A stretch of 64,000 nt of DNA from Cenococcum geophilum 1.58 (GCA_001692895.1 KV748196.1:1054001-1118000), one strand, 5' to 3'; positions 45,331 through 58,869 are shown, numbered from the stretch's first letter. The notes: generated from the sequence alone by a model not told the origin. A program made the numbers and translations.

Positions 45331-47232
45331 GCTTCTTATGCTTTACAAAGAGAGTAAGGCCTGGTAGCTAAGTAAGGTTAATAAGGCTATTACTTTTTTA
45401 TATCCGTATTGCGGACGTGTAGAGCAGCTTAAAGCCCTTAGGTGGCTGCTATTTAAGGAAAAAGATATAATACTTATTGCAAAAACCTTATTTAGTAAGA
45501 GTATAATAATATAAGTAATGCCATATCTTCTTCGGGCCTTAGTAGTAATTATTATTTTACTACTTAATGCGATTAGCGTGGAGTAGAAGATAAAGATTAA
45601 GGAGCTTTCTAAAATAAGGCCGGTTTATATATACGCTAAAATAATATCCATACGTTTTTTATAGGAAATCCGCACTAGAGTATATACCTATATTTTAATA
45701 TCGCCGGAGCTATTAGTTAGTAAAAGGTTTTATAAGACCCTTACTAACCCTACCTTCCATACACATATTAGCTTAGTAGTAATTAATAAGGTGCACCTTA
45801 TAGCTAATTAGGGGGGTTCGTTCCGGAATTCGTATACACAGCTATAGAAAGTGCGGTCGTTATTAAGGCGGAAGCCTTAGTTTGCTTATACTGTAACGCT
45901 TAATAATATAATATTTAAGACTGTTTAAAAGTTAGCGGGCTTTTAAAATAATATTAATATAGTACGGATATTAATTAACCAGCCAGATCTATTAATTATT
46001 AGAGAATATGTTAAGCGAAGAAATAAGAAGTCCTTTAAGAGCTTATACTTTATTATAGACCGCGCGTATACCGCTATATTCACTAAGTAGAGAATCTAAT
46101 ACACGCTAACTCCCTACTGGATCCTAAAGATAATTATCTTTTTTAATTTAAAGGACCTAATATTACTAGGGAGGGATTTAATTTATTTATAGTTAGTATA
46201 TTACGGGTACTAAAAAGCGTAGGCTAGAAGAGCTATTTAGCTTTATTATATATCGTTAGCTATTATAAATAAAGACAGACTATATAAGGAGTTAAGAAAG
46301 TCTAACTTAGAAATCCGTATTTTGCTCTCCTTTAACGCGCTTACCTATAGCGCTAATATTCCTAATTTTAACTATATCGCGTAGTATTATATATATAAAG
46401 ATAAGTCTATTAATATAATATGGTAACGGCTTAGACGCGGTGCTCGTAGTAGTAGTTAAGTAGGTAAGGTAATATTTCTAATTAAGGATTAGTATAAAGG
46501 TCTATATAAGGATATTACTAGGCTAGCCAAAAATCGCGGTTATACTAGTAGAGCCTTCCGATTTTAGCTAAGTTAACTTAGCCGTAAATATTATATTAAG
46601 CGATAGGTGCTATAAAAGGACGGGGCTGCTAATTTTGCTAGCAATATATCTTTAAGAGTGTCTATATATAGCGATGCTAATTTTAATCCGTCCGTATTTA
46701 ATATAGGGCAAGAGCTTAGTCTAGGTGGAATATCCGTAGTTCTACTTATAGATATTCTACTAAAGAAGCTAGTATAGCGCTTAAAAACTAAAGCTAAGAA
46801 AAGAGCAGCTTTCTTTTATTATATATATGCTCTTATAAATAAGGAAAAGGGCTACTTATAAAAAATTATATTAGAAAACTATAAGGAACAGTCTCCGTCC
46901 ACTAGTAGCTAGGGTTATTACTTTAACTATAATCCTACTTTATGGGCTTTTAAAGAGTTTAATATCCGCAAGCCGTATATAGAGGGGATCCCAAGAAAGA
47001 TATACTAAAAGGCCTTTACTATAAGTATAAAAAACTAGTTCTATAACTAAATAGAGAAGAAATATTAGCACGCTATTTAGAATTTAACCTTAAGCTATGT
47101 TATATCTAATAAGTAAATTACTACCCTTTATAGCTGCGCCTGGTATATAACTAGCTATAAGGCGCTTAAGAAAAACCTACCTAATTATAATTATAATTAG
47201 CTTGGTAATAATTTAGATAAGTTTATTACCTT
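45331..47232 (+). pseudogene. RecQ-like DEAD/H helicase J, part 1
   Basis: The + strand reads, in order, a Q-motif-like REQ-x-ALRWLL stretch (about 45,418-45,450), Walker A AKTLFSKS (45,477-45,503, from A-K-T-x-F-G-K-S), motif II VVINKVHLI (45,770-45,799, from V-V-I-D-E-V-H/A-H) and motif III FAYTVTLNN (about 45,881-45,907). A large C-terminal part follows. These are superfamily 2 RecQ-type motifs. Many fungi carry such genes near telomeres (telomere-linked helicases). The Asp-Glu of motif II is changed and stops are present, so it is dead. Element I interrupts it at 47,232. Confidence 0.75.
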
Positions 47233-47658
47233 TGTAACGGAACCTTATAGCAAGAACTACAATAGGCTCGTTATTGGGCTAGGTATATAGGAAATGCAAG
47301 TATAAAAGTTAACAACGTAATAATAACTGGTGGAGTGGTTGCCTAATAGATTAACTCTAATTATATTTTAAGAATTACTATAAGGAAGGAACTATCTAGG
47401 TAGGGACTAAGGGTCCTTAAATATATAACCATACTCCTATAAAATCCTTCTTGTATATAATATACGTCTTATCTATATTAAACATAACGTCCCTTTTATT
47501 TAATATAGCTAATACGTTTAACCATTATATAACTCGCTTACTATTCCTTATTATATGGTTTTACGGGTTTTATCCTAGTCTATACCTATATTAACTAACT
47601 AGCTTCTTCTAACTCCTCTCTAAGTAGTTATAATATTATACTTAAAGCGTCCGTAATA
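47233..47658 (-). repeat. 3' LTR of element I
   Basis: The 426-bp LTR reads on the minus strand from TATTACGG to CCGTTACA. Its centre resembles the D subtype, with a GGGACGTTAYRTTTAATA segment. The minus-strand polypurine tract is at 47,659-47,682. Confidence 0.92.
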
Positions 47659-48389
47659 CTATCTCCCTTCTCTTTATCTTCGTCCTTAAAGATACCTAGT
47701 ATCTCTAGGTTATTTACTAAAGGTATAATATCCGTTTAATTAATTTAGTTAATATTATTACTTATAATACCTAAAGCAATTTCTTCTCTCTCTTAGATTA
47801 AGCGTCGCCTTTATACCGTCTCCTTAATACTATTACTTAGTAAAGTAATAGCAATCCCTTACTCTTATTGTGCGAAAGAGGGGTTAAATTATATTATAAT
47901 TGCGAGTCCTTCTAGTTACTAACCCTCCTCTTATTTTAAATGCACTCGCGCCAATATACATTTATTATGTAACGTTTATTCTACATCTAATGCTAAATAT
48001 ACGTAACCTATTACTCTTAATAGTCGTCTAGTTCCCTAATTAATTTATCTTAGGGTCTTATATTTAATCTACTACTGCAAAGCTTAATGGTAAACTGGCC
48101 TCTACGCTATTTAAGGTTTAGCGTGCCTTAGAAGAGTCCGCACATGTCCTTAAAGCTTAGCATCTAGCTTATACTCGTCTTTAGTATTTAAAACGTGTCT
48201 ATAAGAAAGTTTATTTAAAGGAGTAAAAGCTTATTTAATAAGGTCTTTAGAAACTAGGTAATAAAAGAACGGATTCTCCTCTAATAGAGAAATAAATAAA
48301 TCTAAGTAGTTTAGTAACTGCTCTTCTTAGGTCCCCCTTAGGTAACTTATTCTTTAGTAATCCTTCTTTATTAATACTACCTAACCTAA
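47659..48389 (-). other. Element I 3' non-coding region
   Basis: About 730 bp between chromodomain and 3' LTR, collinear with the matching regions of A and C. Nothing else is recognised. Confidence 0.6.
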
Positions 48390-51300
48390 TCTCTTCTAAT
48401 ACTCCTATACCTTTCCTATAGCGTTTTTTAAATTCTCTAGTAGCTCCTAGGTAGTCTTAGTGTAGCCTATTTACTTAACCTCATACTATATTTTATTGTT
48501 AATATCCTTATAATTAATAATCTTTAATACTTGCTATTTATCTTCTTCTTATCCTCTATATATGTCTGCTTTATAAACTAGTGGCTTAACATTTCTATAT
48601 ACTAGCTCTAGCATTATAATATACTATATAAGGTAGATCTTTATTTTAGCTAGTAGGTTTAACTTAAATATAACCGGTAAAATCTTCTATATAATTTTAA
48701 AAGGTCTTAGTTTAATATAGTCTAACTTCTTACTTAGTCGTTAACTCTTAAAATTTTTATATAGTAGCTACACTTTATCTCCCTCCTTAAGATCTAGTCC
48801 CTTAGATCTCTTAGTATTATAGTACTTTTTTATTCTTTTTTATACTTTCTTTACTAATTCTATAAGGTCTACATAAAGATTTATTAATGTCTTTATTCTT
48901 TCTTTAGCTATATTACTTGTTTTCTTTATTTACTATAGTAATAACAATATTCTTAGCTTATATCTGTAATTTACCTTAAATAGTAATATACCTATTCCTT
49001 TTTAAGGTGTTACATTATATGTAAACTATATAACTAGTAATAGTAATACCCAGTTATTCTATATATAATTAATATAATGCCTTAGGTACTGCTCTAGCGT
49101 CTAATTTAACCTTTCCATTTAACTATCTGTCTGCGGATAATATGCGGTAGAAGTTACTGCTTAAACTCCTTACTTTACTAAAAACACTTTCTAAAATGCT
49201 ACTATAAATCTTAGATCTCTATTTAATATGATTTTACTTAGCGCTCTATATCTTATAAACACTTCTTTAATATAAATTCTAGTAATATCTTCCGCTAAGA
49301 TTTCTTCTATACATGCTATAAAGTATCCCCACTTTATAAGCTTATCTACTATTACTAAGATCGCGTTATAATCTTATCCGGTAATAGAATCTCTTAATTT
49401 TAGTAACTTAATAATAAAGTCCTATAATATAACCTCCTATAGTCTTTCTAGTATTTTAATAGGTTATAGCCCTTTATATAGCTTATGCCTTATTAGTTTA
49501 TTTCTTTAGCAATCTAAATATTCCTTTATAACCCTTCTAGCTATCCTCTAAATTCTATTAATAATATACTCCTCTTAGAGTTTTAACACTAAGCCCGTAG
49601 CTCTATTATATCCTTAAGTTAATCCCTTATAGAAGTCTTCTATAAACTACTCTACTATACTTCTTAGGATGTACTTTACTTCTTAATTTTTGTATATATC
49701 CGTTTATAGATCTTCTAGCTATACTTTTAGAATTCTTTATACCTAAAAGCTTTCCGGTATCTCGTAGACTTTCTCTAGTTTATTATCTTCTTAAGTTGCT
49801 ATAATTTTCGGATAATTATACCTAATTAATCCGTCTATATCTTTTTATAATAAAGCCCCTAATAGCTTTTCCTTATTTTATAGTTTAGCTTTATAGCTTA
49901 GAGCATCTACCCGTATATTATCTGTACCTTTAGTATACTAAATCTTAAAATAGTATTCCGTAAGCATCTCTACCTATCTAACCTATCTTTAGTTAAGTTC
50001 CTTTATTATTAGGAATCTTATTAGGTTCTTATAATCTATCTTAACTATAAATAGTTTCTCTATACTTTATAAGAATGCTCTCTATTCCTTTAATGCTGTA
50101 ACTATACCTAACAACTCCTTATTATAGATGTTATAGTTTAACTCTAGTAATATTATCTTTTAACTGTAGTATACTACTAGGTGCCATCTATCTTAATACC
50201 TTTATATAAAGTACGCCCCTAGTATATAGTCTAATGCATCCGTCTTTATAACTATCTTTAGTCCTAGTTAATAGATCTTAAGAACTGGCTCCTAGGTAAA
50301 CAACTCTTTAACTTTCTTAAAGAGTTTTCTTTACTCCTCTCCTTATACCTATAGTTCTTCTTTCTTTATTAACCTCGTAAGTGGCTTAATATCCTTTAAC
50401 TACTATACTATAAACCTTTTATAGTAATTTTAAAACCCTAAAAACAATCTTAACTATATAACGTTCTCTAGTTCCTATTAATTTACTATAGCCTCGATCT
50501 TCTTTAGATCTATACTAAGTTAGCCTAGTTTAATAATAAATTTAATAAAATTGGTCTTCCTAGTAAAGAACTCATATTTTTTAATTACTACTAGCATCTG
50601 TTCTTCTTATAGTCTCTTTAAGACCCATTTAACGTATTCTCTATATTCTTCCTTAGTCATTAAGTAGATAATAATATTATTAAAATATACTATAACAAAT
50701 TTATCTAAGTGTTCTCCTAATATATTATTAATACGCTTTTAAAACATTACCGGTGCGTTTATAAGTCCGAATTATATAACTAATAGTTTATATAGTCCTT
50801 CCCTTAACCTAAAGGCTGCCTTTTATTTGTCGCCCTCCTTAATCCTAATCTAATAGTACACCCATCTCAGATTTATCTTTGTGAAGATTTACGCATTACC
50901 TATCCTATCTTAGATTTTGCTAATTAAGGGTAAAGGATACCTATCCTTTCTAGTAATACTGTTTAACTATCTATAGTCAATACATAGCCTTAGTTTACTA
51001 TTTTTCTTTAATATAAATAGTACTGGATATCCTACTAATAACTGCGATAGTCTAATATATCCCTTTCGTAAGTTCTCTTAGATAAACTCTTTTAATACTC
51101 TACCTTTTTCTTTAGTAAGCTTATAGGTTAGAAAGAACCTTAGACTTATTCCTGGTTCTAACTCTATTTTATAGTCCTATACTATATATTCTAATAGCTT
51201 TTTACTTTCTAGTGACTATAGTTTCTTACCGTACTTGTGGTATCTCTTTAGTATATAACTTAGTCCTTTTTCTATTTCTTTATAGGTTGCTCCTACTTAG

Positions 51301-51690
51301 TACCATACTAACTTAGCTTATTATTATATCTTGCGGCATTAAGTATTTCTAATATTAACCTAACCTATAATCTAATTGATCCTTGGATTATATTCCTATA
51401 ACTAAGGTATACTTAATACTGCCTCATCCCGTCCTAATAGTAGGATATTAAAAGATATCTTAATTTATCTTCCTTTAATAGTTATCTAAATAGGTCCTGT
51501 TTTAAGATTAATGATCCCTCCTCTATAGGTTATTAGATCTCCTAAAATTGTAACTAATAGGTAAGGTTGCTCCTTTTATTTATAAGGTAGTCCCATTCTC
51601 TTAACTGCTGCTAGTAAGATATAGTTTTACGTTACTTTACTATCTATTAGCGCTTCAAACTGCTAATCTTACTAATTAATTTATAAATTT
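48390..51690 (-). pseudogene. pol: pol of element I
   Basis: On the minus strand, protease is at about 51,350-51,665 (active site ALIDSKV). RT is at about 50,550-51,130 with YFNN at 50,676-50,687 in place of YLDD. RNase H is at about 49,850-50,300, integrase at about 48,680-49,760 and chromodomain at about 48,400-48,530. Domain order and spacing equal those of C. It is inactive through stops and the lost RT Asp pair. Confidence 0.85.
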
Positions 51691-51699
51691 AGGTATTGT

Positions 51700-53640
51700 C
51701 CTTAAATTCCTTTAAGGGTCTAAGGCTCTACTACTAGCTCCCTCTAGTCCCGTAGGCCTCTACTTTTCTTAACTATTAGCTACTTAATCCTAGTGCACTT
51801 AGCTTATTCTTTAACTAATGCCTAGTTTACTTTTTATCTTTAATATACTATAGACACGTATTTTCTGGGTATTCCTACTACTATTGTCCGTCTAAGCATT
51901 CTTCCATAAGGAATCTTCCTAGTTAAAGTACTAAACTTCCTTCCTCTTAGACCTCTACTAGATGCCATTTATATATATATTTAGCATTCCTATACTATTA
52001 CTTATCCGTTATCCAGTATATTCTTATAGGGTATTTCCAATTTTTTTCCTTTGGATTCTTATATATTTTGTATATATTATCTATATACACAATCCATGAT
52101 AACGTATAGTGTGCTAGGTGCTTTAGGTTAACTCTTAGCTCATCTTTATCCCTAAGTTTAAACCTTTATTATACTAATCTAAATATTATAACTTTATTTA
52201 TAAGTACTAAGATACGTTTCTCGCTTCTCTAGTCCTCTAATTATTCCTTTAGATCCTTTAACGTTATAATTAAGGCTCCTTTAATATGCGTTATAGCCTT
52301 CTCTATAATTAGGTGGTCTTAAATAACTTTTTTATCTAACCATATATAGAAATCTTCCCACTTATCATTATACCTTTGCCTATACCACTTTTAGTACAGC
52401 TACTAAAGTGTATATAATCTATCCATAAGGAAGTATCTTCTTATTACTGCATTATAACAGCCCTTTATATATTGTTCCTTAAACCTAGTTAGAATCCCTA
52501 GATCCTCTTCATCTTCTAGTTTAGTAAGCCACTTAGCTCTTAGTATGTTTGCTCTTAGTCTATTAGTAATTCTTTATACTAGTACTTTATCCTTTATATA
52601 TCCCAATATGCTAGATCTTTTATCTAGTTTCTGTTCTTACTATATAATAATTCTTTACCTAAACTCTTCTATAGTTTCTTTTAGTTTACGCCTTATACTC
52701 TAATCCTTAAAGTTGTCTTACTTCTTAATCCTAGTATTAACTTTTTAATCTTTAATCCGAATACTTTATTTAACTAGTAACTCCTCTAGGTCTATATATT
52801 CGTCTCCTAGTCTAATTACTATTTATACTATAGATTCTCTAATCTATAAAGAAGCTCCTTATCTCTTATCTATAGGTGTCCTAATTTATACCCCAAATTC
52901 TTAACCCCTTAGGCTCTTTAGTCCCGAGCTTACTTCTAACTTAAGCTTAGCTCCAGCCTTAGTCCAACTAGGCTTATTTAGTATTCTTATCTCATCTTAA
53001 GAGTCTTAAATCTCACTTATCTTGTCTTAAGAATCTTATGCCTGTAGGAACTTCCGTTCTAAGCTTATTCGTATATTTTTAAACTAAGCTACTGCTCTGC
53101 TCTATCGGTTTCTATCCATTATAGGTCCTTAAGCTTACCTTATCTTATCTTAAAAATCTTAGTTATCTCTTATCTCACTATAAAAATCTTAAGCCTTTGG
53201 CCTTTTACCTTTATTAAGTGCCAAAGTGGTTCACTATCCTACTTCTCTTACATCTTATAAAGCAATAGACATCATATCTAGTAGGGTTTCAATCCCTACT
53301 AATATTCCCTATTCTATAGTGGAATTATCCTCTACCTCTAGTATAATATCTCTAAGGTCTGCTTACTCCTAGTAAGCGGCCCTTATTACCTTATCGTCAT
53401 AAAATATTTCACCTAGGTTAAATTCATTATCCTTAATATCCGATCTATAAACTGGTTTATTAGTTTCTCTATATCCTATAGGTGCTAGCTCCTATAGCCA
53501 ATAGCTTACACCATACTTAGCGTCCTTATAAATTTGGTATGCGTTATTATAACAAAACGCAAAACTTTAGATTAAATATTCTTTTATTCCTCGCAGTATA
53601 TTATCGTCCCTTTATATATATATATCGTCTACTAGTCTCG
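51700..53640 (-). pseudogene. Element I: extra coding region between gag and protease
   Basis: This is the fourth collinear copy of the unrecognised region (see A, C, D). Its length matches the others, and blocks such as the repeated CTTAAGANT-containing stretch at about 52,985-53,200 are shared. It is charged and probably helical, with no known domain. Confidence 0.6.
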
Positions 53641-54718
53641 TGCCCTTTACTATATAGCAACTCTATCCACTTCTACAGTCTCTAATATAATAACCCTATT
53701 TTCCGTAATTTATGCAAGCTCCTTCTTTAAACCATTTCTCTTACTATAGAGTCCGCCTAAATATCTTCTGCTATTAAGATCCCTAATTCGGCCTCTGCTT
53801 TTTAGACCTTTAATTACTTAATCCTTATCCTTTAGGTTTCTATAGTTTGCTCTATTTCTTATAGGTTTCTTTAGTACCACTTAGGTCTATTAGCTCTACG
53901 CCATACCATAGTTTCTAACTTAGCTTTTGTCGTTGCGTACTTTACGCCTTATATAACTATAGAACTCTATCCTAGCCTCTCTTAGCCTATTCCCTTTAGT
54001 AGATCTAATTATTAATCTTAATTACCTAATCTATTAGTTCCCTTAGGGTATCTATATCTTCTATTAGGATAATTACNTCCTANACTTTAGCCTTAAGTCC
54101 CTATTTATACTNTNCTATAAGCGCCCTATTATTCNACTCTACTTATATTACTAGTGTCTAGAACTATATTATATACTTAATTACTAAAGTTCGTTATATA
54201 AGGTTCTAAAGTTTTCTTTCTACTATAGTTATTTCTTCTAGGTCTCCAAACATTTGTATAAGTCGTTCTGCGAATCCTTCCTAACTTAAGAATATAAATC
54301 GCACGTCTTAATTAGTGGTCGTCATTCCATTTGCCTATATCTCCATAAGGTAAAATTTAAACCACTTAAGTGCTTTTCCTAATAAGAATAGTCTTGCGTA
54401 GGCTATCCGATCCACAAGTATAGGTAACTTTACTCCCTCTTATAAGACCTTAAAGTGTATCTATATAAGAAATCCTTTAAGCTTTAACCTCTCTCCTGTA
54501 AATCTCTTAATTGATAGTAGCTTAATCTTTACTACTCCTATCCTATTAAGTCTTTCTTCTAATATTATATTATTAGCTGTTAGCTAGTTAACTATTTCCT
54601 ATAGCTGTCTAACCGTTATAGGTTGCTGTGAGTTAGTATCTACTATACTAGTATTACCTCCTATCCTTAAAGTAGTTGCTGCCGTTAATGGCGTCATAGT
54701 AGCTGCTTTTGGTGGCAT
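53641..54718 (-). pseudogene. gag: gag of element I
   Basis: The conserved start is on the minus strand at 54,718. The zinc knuckle at about 53,655-53,732 keeps its first Cys (ACINYGK) and the final C-R-S. Gln and Trp codons are stops. Ns at 54,077-54,135 fall in the capsid part. Confidence 0.8.
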
Positions 54719-54762
54719 ATTGTTTAACTTCTTGTATTAATACTATAACTAGGTAGTAATTA

Positions 54763-55188
54763 TATAACAAAACCTTATAGCAAAAACTACAATAGGCTTA
54801 TTATTGGGCTAGGTATATAGGAAATATAAGTACAAAAGTTAACAATATAATAATAACTGGTGGAGTAGTTACCTAACAGATTAACTCTAATTATATTCTA
54901 AGAATTACTATAAGGAAGGAACTATCTAGGTAGGGACTAAGGGTCCTTAAATATATAACCGTACTCCTATAAAATCCTTCTTATACGTAATATACGTCTT
55001 ATCTGTATTAAACGTAACGTCCCTTTCATTTAACGCAGCCAATACATTTAACCATTATATAACTTACTTACTATTCCTCGTCATATAGTTCTACGGGTTC
55101 TATCCTAGTCCGTGCCTATATTAACCAACTAGCTTCTTCCAACTCCTCTCCAAGTAGTTATAATATTGTACTTAAAGCGTCTGTAACA
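54763..55188 (-). repeat. 5' LTR of element I
   Basis: The 426-bp LTR reads on the minus strand from TGTTACAGACGC to TTGTTATA, followed by the family leader. Confidence 0.92.
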
Positions 55189-55193
55189 ACCTT

Positions 55194-55560
55194 TATTTAA
55201 ATAGAGGTAGAAAAGGCAAATTAGGTAAAGAGCTAGCTATTAGCGTTAATAAGCAAATTAAAAGATAGCGTAAAGCGGATATTACCACGGTTTAGGGTAG
55301 CGGAGAGGCGTATAGTATTAGCAGCTTAATGTCCGTAAATATAAGTAGCCTAGCTATTTTAATTAATATCTGCCGAAAATCCGTATATAGGGCTGCTAAT
55401 ACTATTACCTTCTTAGCCTATATCTAGCAGGAACGCGCAGCTAGCTAGCTTAAACTCTAACTAGTAGAATACCTTTAGGCTAAGTACACTAATACTTTAT
55501 AACGGATATTAGTTCTAGCAATATAACGGTTAAGTCTAGTTTTTAATATAGGGCGGATAT
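55194..55560 (+). pseudogene. RecQ-like helicase J, part 2 (C-terminal)
   Basis: This continues the frame cut by element I: the reading F-I-T-F before I joins a G/K/R-rich stretch after it. The following roughly 110 residues are Ser/Leu/Ala-rich and probably helical, with a likely end near 55,510-55,560. I cannot assign a separate domain. Confidence 0.6.
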
Positions 55561-55851
55561 CTAGAATCCTAAAGCTAGGCCGGGTATTAACAGCCCTAGG
55601 GCAATAATTAGCGTTAGTTATTAGGTATTAAGTATTAGCCTCTTAGATATTAGGGTCTATACTATAATAATAAACATTAACTCCCTATAGCTCCTAGATA
55701 TCTAAGTCTATACTATAGTATTAAAAATTAGTCTCTAGGGTAGGCTAGGTATTATAACTTATAAGGCAGCTCCGTATCTTAACTCTTAAAACAATCCGGA
55801 TATTAAAGCTTATAGTATAGTATTAGGTCTTAACCCTTAGAGTATATTAGG
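55561..55851. other. Unassigned sequence with a diverged 55-bp direct repeat
   Basis: Two diverged copies of a segment containing TAGATATYWRRGTCTATACTATA lie at about 55,635-55,690 and 55,690-55,740. A third partial copy lies near 55,810-55,840. Nothing else is recognised. Confidence 0.45.
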
Positions 55852-56131
55852 AAAATATTCGCAGGCTAGGTTTTAAGTCGACTTTATTAAGCGCGTTTCG
55901 TGTAATTAATATATAGTTAACTAACTTAACACATTTAAAAGTTAAATAATACGCAGTTAACCAACTTAATATATTTAAAAGTTAAATAATATATAATTAA
56001 CCTGTAATTGACCTGCAATTAACTAACTTAATATATTTAAAGGTTAAATAATACACAGTTAACTAACTTATATATTCCTTAATATATAATTAAGGTAATA
56101 TAATATATTATTTTTAAATTATATACTTAAG
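55852..56131 (+). repeat. Composite block III leader with 40-bp repeats
   Basis: It starts AGGAAAATATTCGCAGGCTA, followed by about four 40-bp units containing ATTTAAAAGTTAAATAATA. It aligns with 36,809-37,051 along its length. Confidence 0.82.
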
Positions 56132-56340
56132 AGGCTCTATATAAAGCTCTATATAAAGCTCTACGATAAAGGCTTTATATAAGGCTTTATATAAGGCTTT
56201 ATATAAGGCTCTATATAAGGCTCTACACGAGGCTCTATATAAGGCTCTATACGAAGCTCTATATAAAGCTCTATAATAAAGGCTCTATATAAAGCTCTAT
56301 GTATAGATACTCTATATAAGGCTCTGTATAAAGCTCTATA
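56132..56340 (+). repeat. 12-bp tandem array, block III
   Basis: About seventeen units of GCTCTATATAAA/GGCTCTATATAA, including two short forms (CTCTAATAAAGG). The shared spacer follows to 56,460. Confidence 0.92.
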
Positions 56341-56460
56341 TTAGGTCCCCGCACATACCTCTACTAAGTTACCCCCTTTATAGCCACCTTATTTTTTACC
56401 CTTCTTTATATCCTCCTTACCTTAGGAGGTACTGGAACGGCAGCTAGTAGAGGACTATTA

Positions 56461-56570
56461 CTAGAACTAGACAACCGTTACTAAAACTAAATAACTATTA
56501 CTAGAACTAGATAACTGTCGCCAAAACTAGATAACTATTGCTAGAACTAGATAACTATTGCTAAAACTAA
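56461..56570 (+). repeat. 20-bp tandem array, block III, first
   Basis: About six units of AGAACTAGATAACTATTGCT, more RIP-mutated than the equivalent in block II. Confidence 0.9.
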
Positions 56571-56811
56571 ATAATAACCGTTTAAATAACCAGCTAGCAA
56601 ATACTATAAATAATTTAATTAATTAATTAATTAAATTAAACTAGAGCTTTAATATCGGCCTATTACTAAATTAAATTAAGACTTCCTAGGAAGGCACCCT
56701 AGATAACTACTATTTAAATATATAGCTAGCGAACGGCTATAGAGAACGATTTAAATTAATAAGAGCCTTTAATTAGGCTAACTCCTCCCCTAAATTAAAT
56801 TAGACATTAAC
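56571..56811 (+). repeat. Spacer of block III
   Basis: The same 240-bp spacer as S2/S3, with CCTAGGAAGGCACCCTAG and CGAACGGCTATAGAGAACG. Its mutation level lies between those of S2 and S3. Confidence 0.8.
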
Positions 56812-56907
56812 GTAGGTAGATAAGCAGGTAGGTAGGCAGGTAGGTAGGTAAATAAATAAGTAGGTAGGTAAACAAGTAGGTAGGCAGGCAGGTAAGCAGG
56901 TAGAAAA
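56812..56907 (+). repeat. AGGT tetranucleotide array, block III
   Basis: TAGG/CAGG units in the same relative position as in block II. Confidence 0.92.
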
Positions 56908-57113
56908 GAACCGTTACCAAAACTAGACGACCGTCGTTAGAACTAGACAACCGTCACCAGAACTAGATAACCGTCGCTAAAACCACAACCGTCGCCAAAA
57001 CTAGACGACCGTCGCCAGAACTAGATAACCGTCGCCAGAACTAGACGACCGTTGCTAGAACTAGATAACCGTCGCCAGAACTAGACGAACGTCGCTAAAA
57101 CTAGATAACCGTC
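56908..57113 (+). repeat. 20-bp tandem array, block III, second (cut by D)
   Basis: About ten units of AGAACTAGACGACCGTCGCC. It is interrupted at 57,113 by element D. The preceding five bases CCGTC are the expected target duplication. Confidence 0.9.
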
Positions 57114-57540
57114 TATTACGGACGCTTTAAGTACAATTTTACGACTACTTAGAGAAGAGTTAGAAGAAGCTAGTTAATTAATACAGGCACGGACCAGGAT
57201 GGAACCCGTAGAACTATATAACAAAGAATGGTAAGCAAGTCACATAATAGTTGGACGTGTTATCTGCAATAAACGTAAGGGACGTTACATTTAATATAGA
57301 TAAGACGTATATCATGTATAAGAAGGATTTCTTAGGAGTACGGTTGTGTATTTAAGGACCCTTAGTTCCTACCTAGGTAGTTCCTTCCTTATAGTAATTC
57401 TCAGAATATAATTAGAGTTAATCTATTAGGTAACCACTCTACCAGTTATTATTACGTTGTTAACTACTATCTTTACATTTCCTATATACCTAGCCCATTA
57501 ATAGAACCCATTGTAGTTCCTACTATAAGGTTCCGTTACA
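57114..57540 (+). repeat. 5' LTR of element D
   Basis: The 427-bp LTR starts TATTACGG and ends CCGTTACA. Its central segment (about 57,240-57,330) contains GGACGTTACATTTAATATAG, the subtype shared with element I and not with A/B or C. Confidence 0.9.
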
Positions 57541-57585
57541 CAATTACTACCTAGTTATAGTATTAAATATAAAAAGTTAAATAAT

Positions 57586-58840
57586 ATGCCACCAAAAGCA
57601 GCCACCACAACGCTATTAACGGCGGCAACTACTTTAAGGTTAGGGGGTAACACTAATATAGCGGACACTGACTCGCAATAACCTATAACGGTAGGATAAT
57701 TACAAAAAATAGTGGATTAATTAATAGAAAATAATATGGTACTTAAGAATAGACTTAATAGAATTGGAGTAGTAAAGGTTAAGTTATTATTAATCAAACG
57801 ATTCTTAGGGGAAAGATTAAAGCTTAAAGGATTTCTAATATAGATGCATTTTAAAGTCATGTAAGAAGGGGCTAAGTTAGCCACAATAATAGACTAAATA
57901 GCCTACGTAGGACTATTCCTAACGGGTCGGGCGCTTAAATAGTTTAAACCCTACTTAATAGAAATATAAACTAATAGAATAACTACTACTAATTAAGAGG
58001 TATAATTTATATTTTCTAGCTAGGCAGAATTCGCGGAGCGATTAATATAGATGTTTAGGGACCCGGAAGCAATAACTATAGTAAAGAGAAAGCTTTAGGA
58101 CCTAATATAGCGAACTTTAGTAATTAAGTACACAATATAGTTTTAAACACTTATAATATAGGTCAAATGGAATAATAAGGCGCTTATAGTATAGTATAAA
58201 TAAGGACTTAAGGCTAAAGTCTAGGACGTAATTATTCTAATAGAAGATGCGGACACCCTAAGGGAATTAATAGATTAAGCGATTAAGATTAATAATAGGA
58301 TCTTCCAAAGGGAACAGGCTAAGAAAGGCCAGGATAGAGTTCTATAGTTGTATAAGATACAGAGTACGCAACAACCAAAGCCAAGTTAGAAACTATAGTA
58401 TAGCGCAAAGCTAATAGACCTAAGTAGTATTAAAAAAGCCTATAAGAGATGGAGTAAGAAACTATAAAAACCTAGAGGTTAAGGATCGAGTAATTACAGA
58501 ACTAAAGAGTAGAGGCTAAACCAGGGATCTTAATAGTAGAAGATATTTAGGCGGACTCTATAATAAAGTTAATAGTTTAGAGACGGAGCTTATATAAATT
58601 ATAGAAAATAGAGTTACTTCGCAAGGGATTATAAAGATAGTTAGAGTTACTATATAATAAAGGGAACTAAACTAATAGTATATAACACACACGTATAGAG
58701 GGATAATAGTATATTATAAGGAATAAAAGAATATTTAATTAAAAGTTTTACGTTTTATTATAATAACGTATGCTAAATTTATAAAGACGCCAAGTATAGT
58801 GTAAGCTATTAGCTATAAAAGCTAGAGTTAAAAGGACTTA
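57586..58840 (+). pseudogene. gag: gag of element D
   Basis: The ATG at 57,586 begins the conserved M-P-P-K-A-A start. Capsid follows, with a degraded knuckle at about 58,585-58,650 (INYRK...YF) that has lost its Cys residues. Stops occur at former Gln and Trp codons. Confidence 0.8.
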
Positions 58841-58869
58841 GAGGAACTAAAGAGTTAAATAAAAAATAA

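Larger units (their letters stand above)
47233..55188 (-). mobile_element. Ty3 chromovirus I, complete (7,956 bp)
   Basis: I is the same family as A-D in minus orientation, with LTRs of exactly 426 bp at both ends. The target duplication is ACCTT at 47,228-47,232 and 55,189-55,193. Joining the flanks restores a continuous helicase reading. Ns occur at 54,077-54,135. All coding frames carry RIP stops. Confidence 0.93.
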
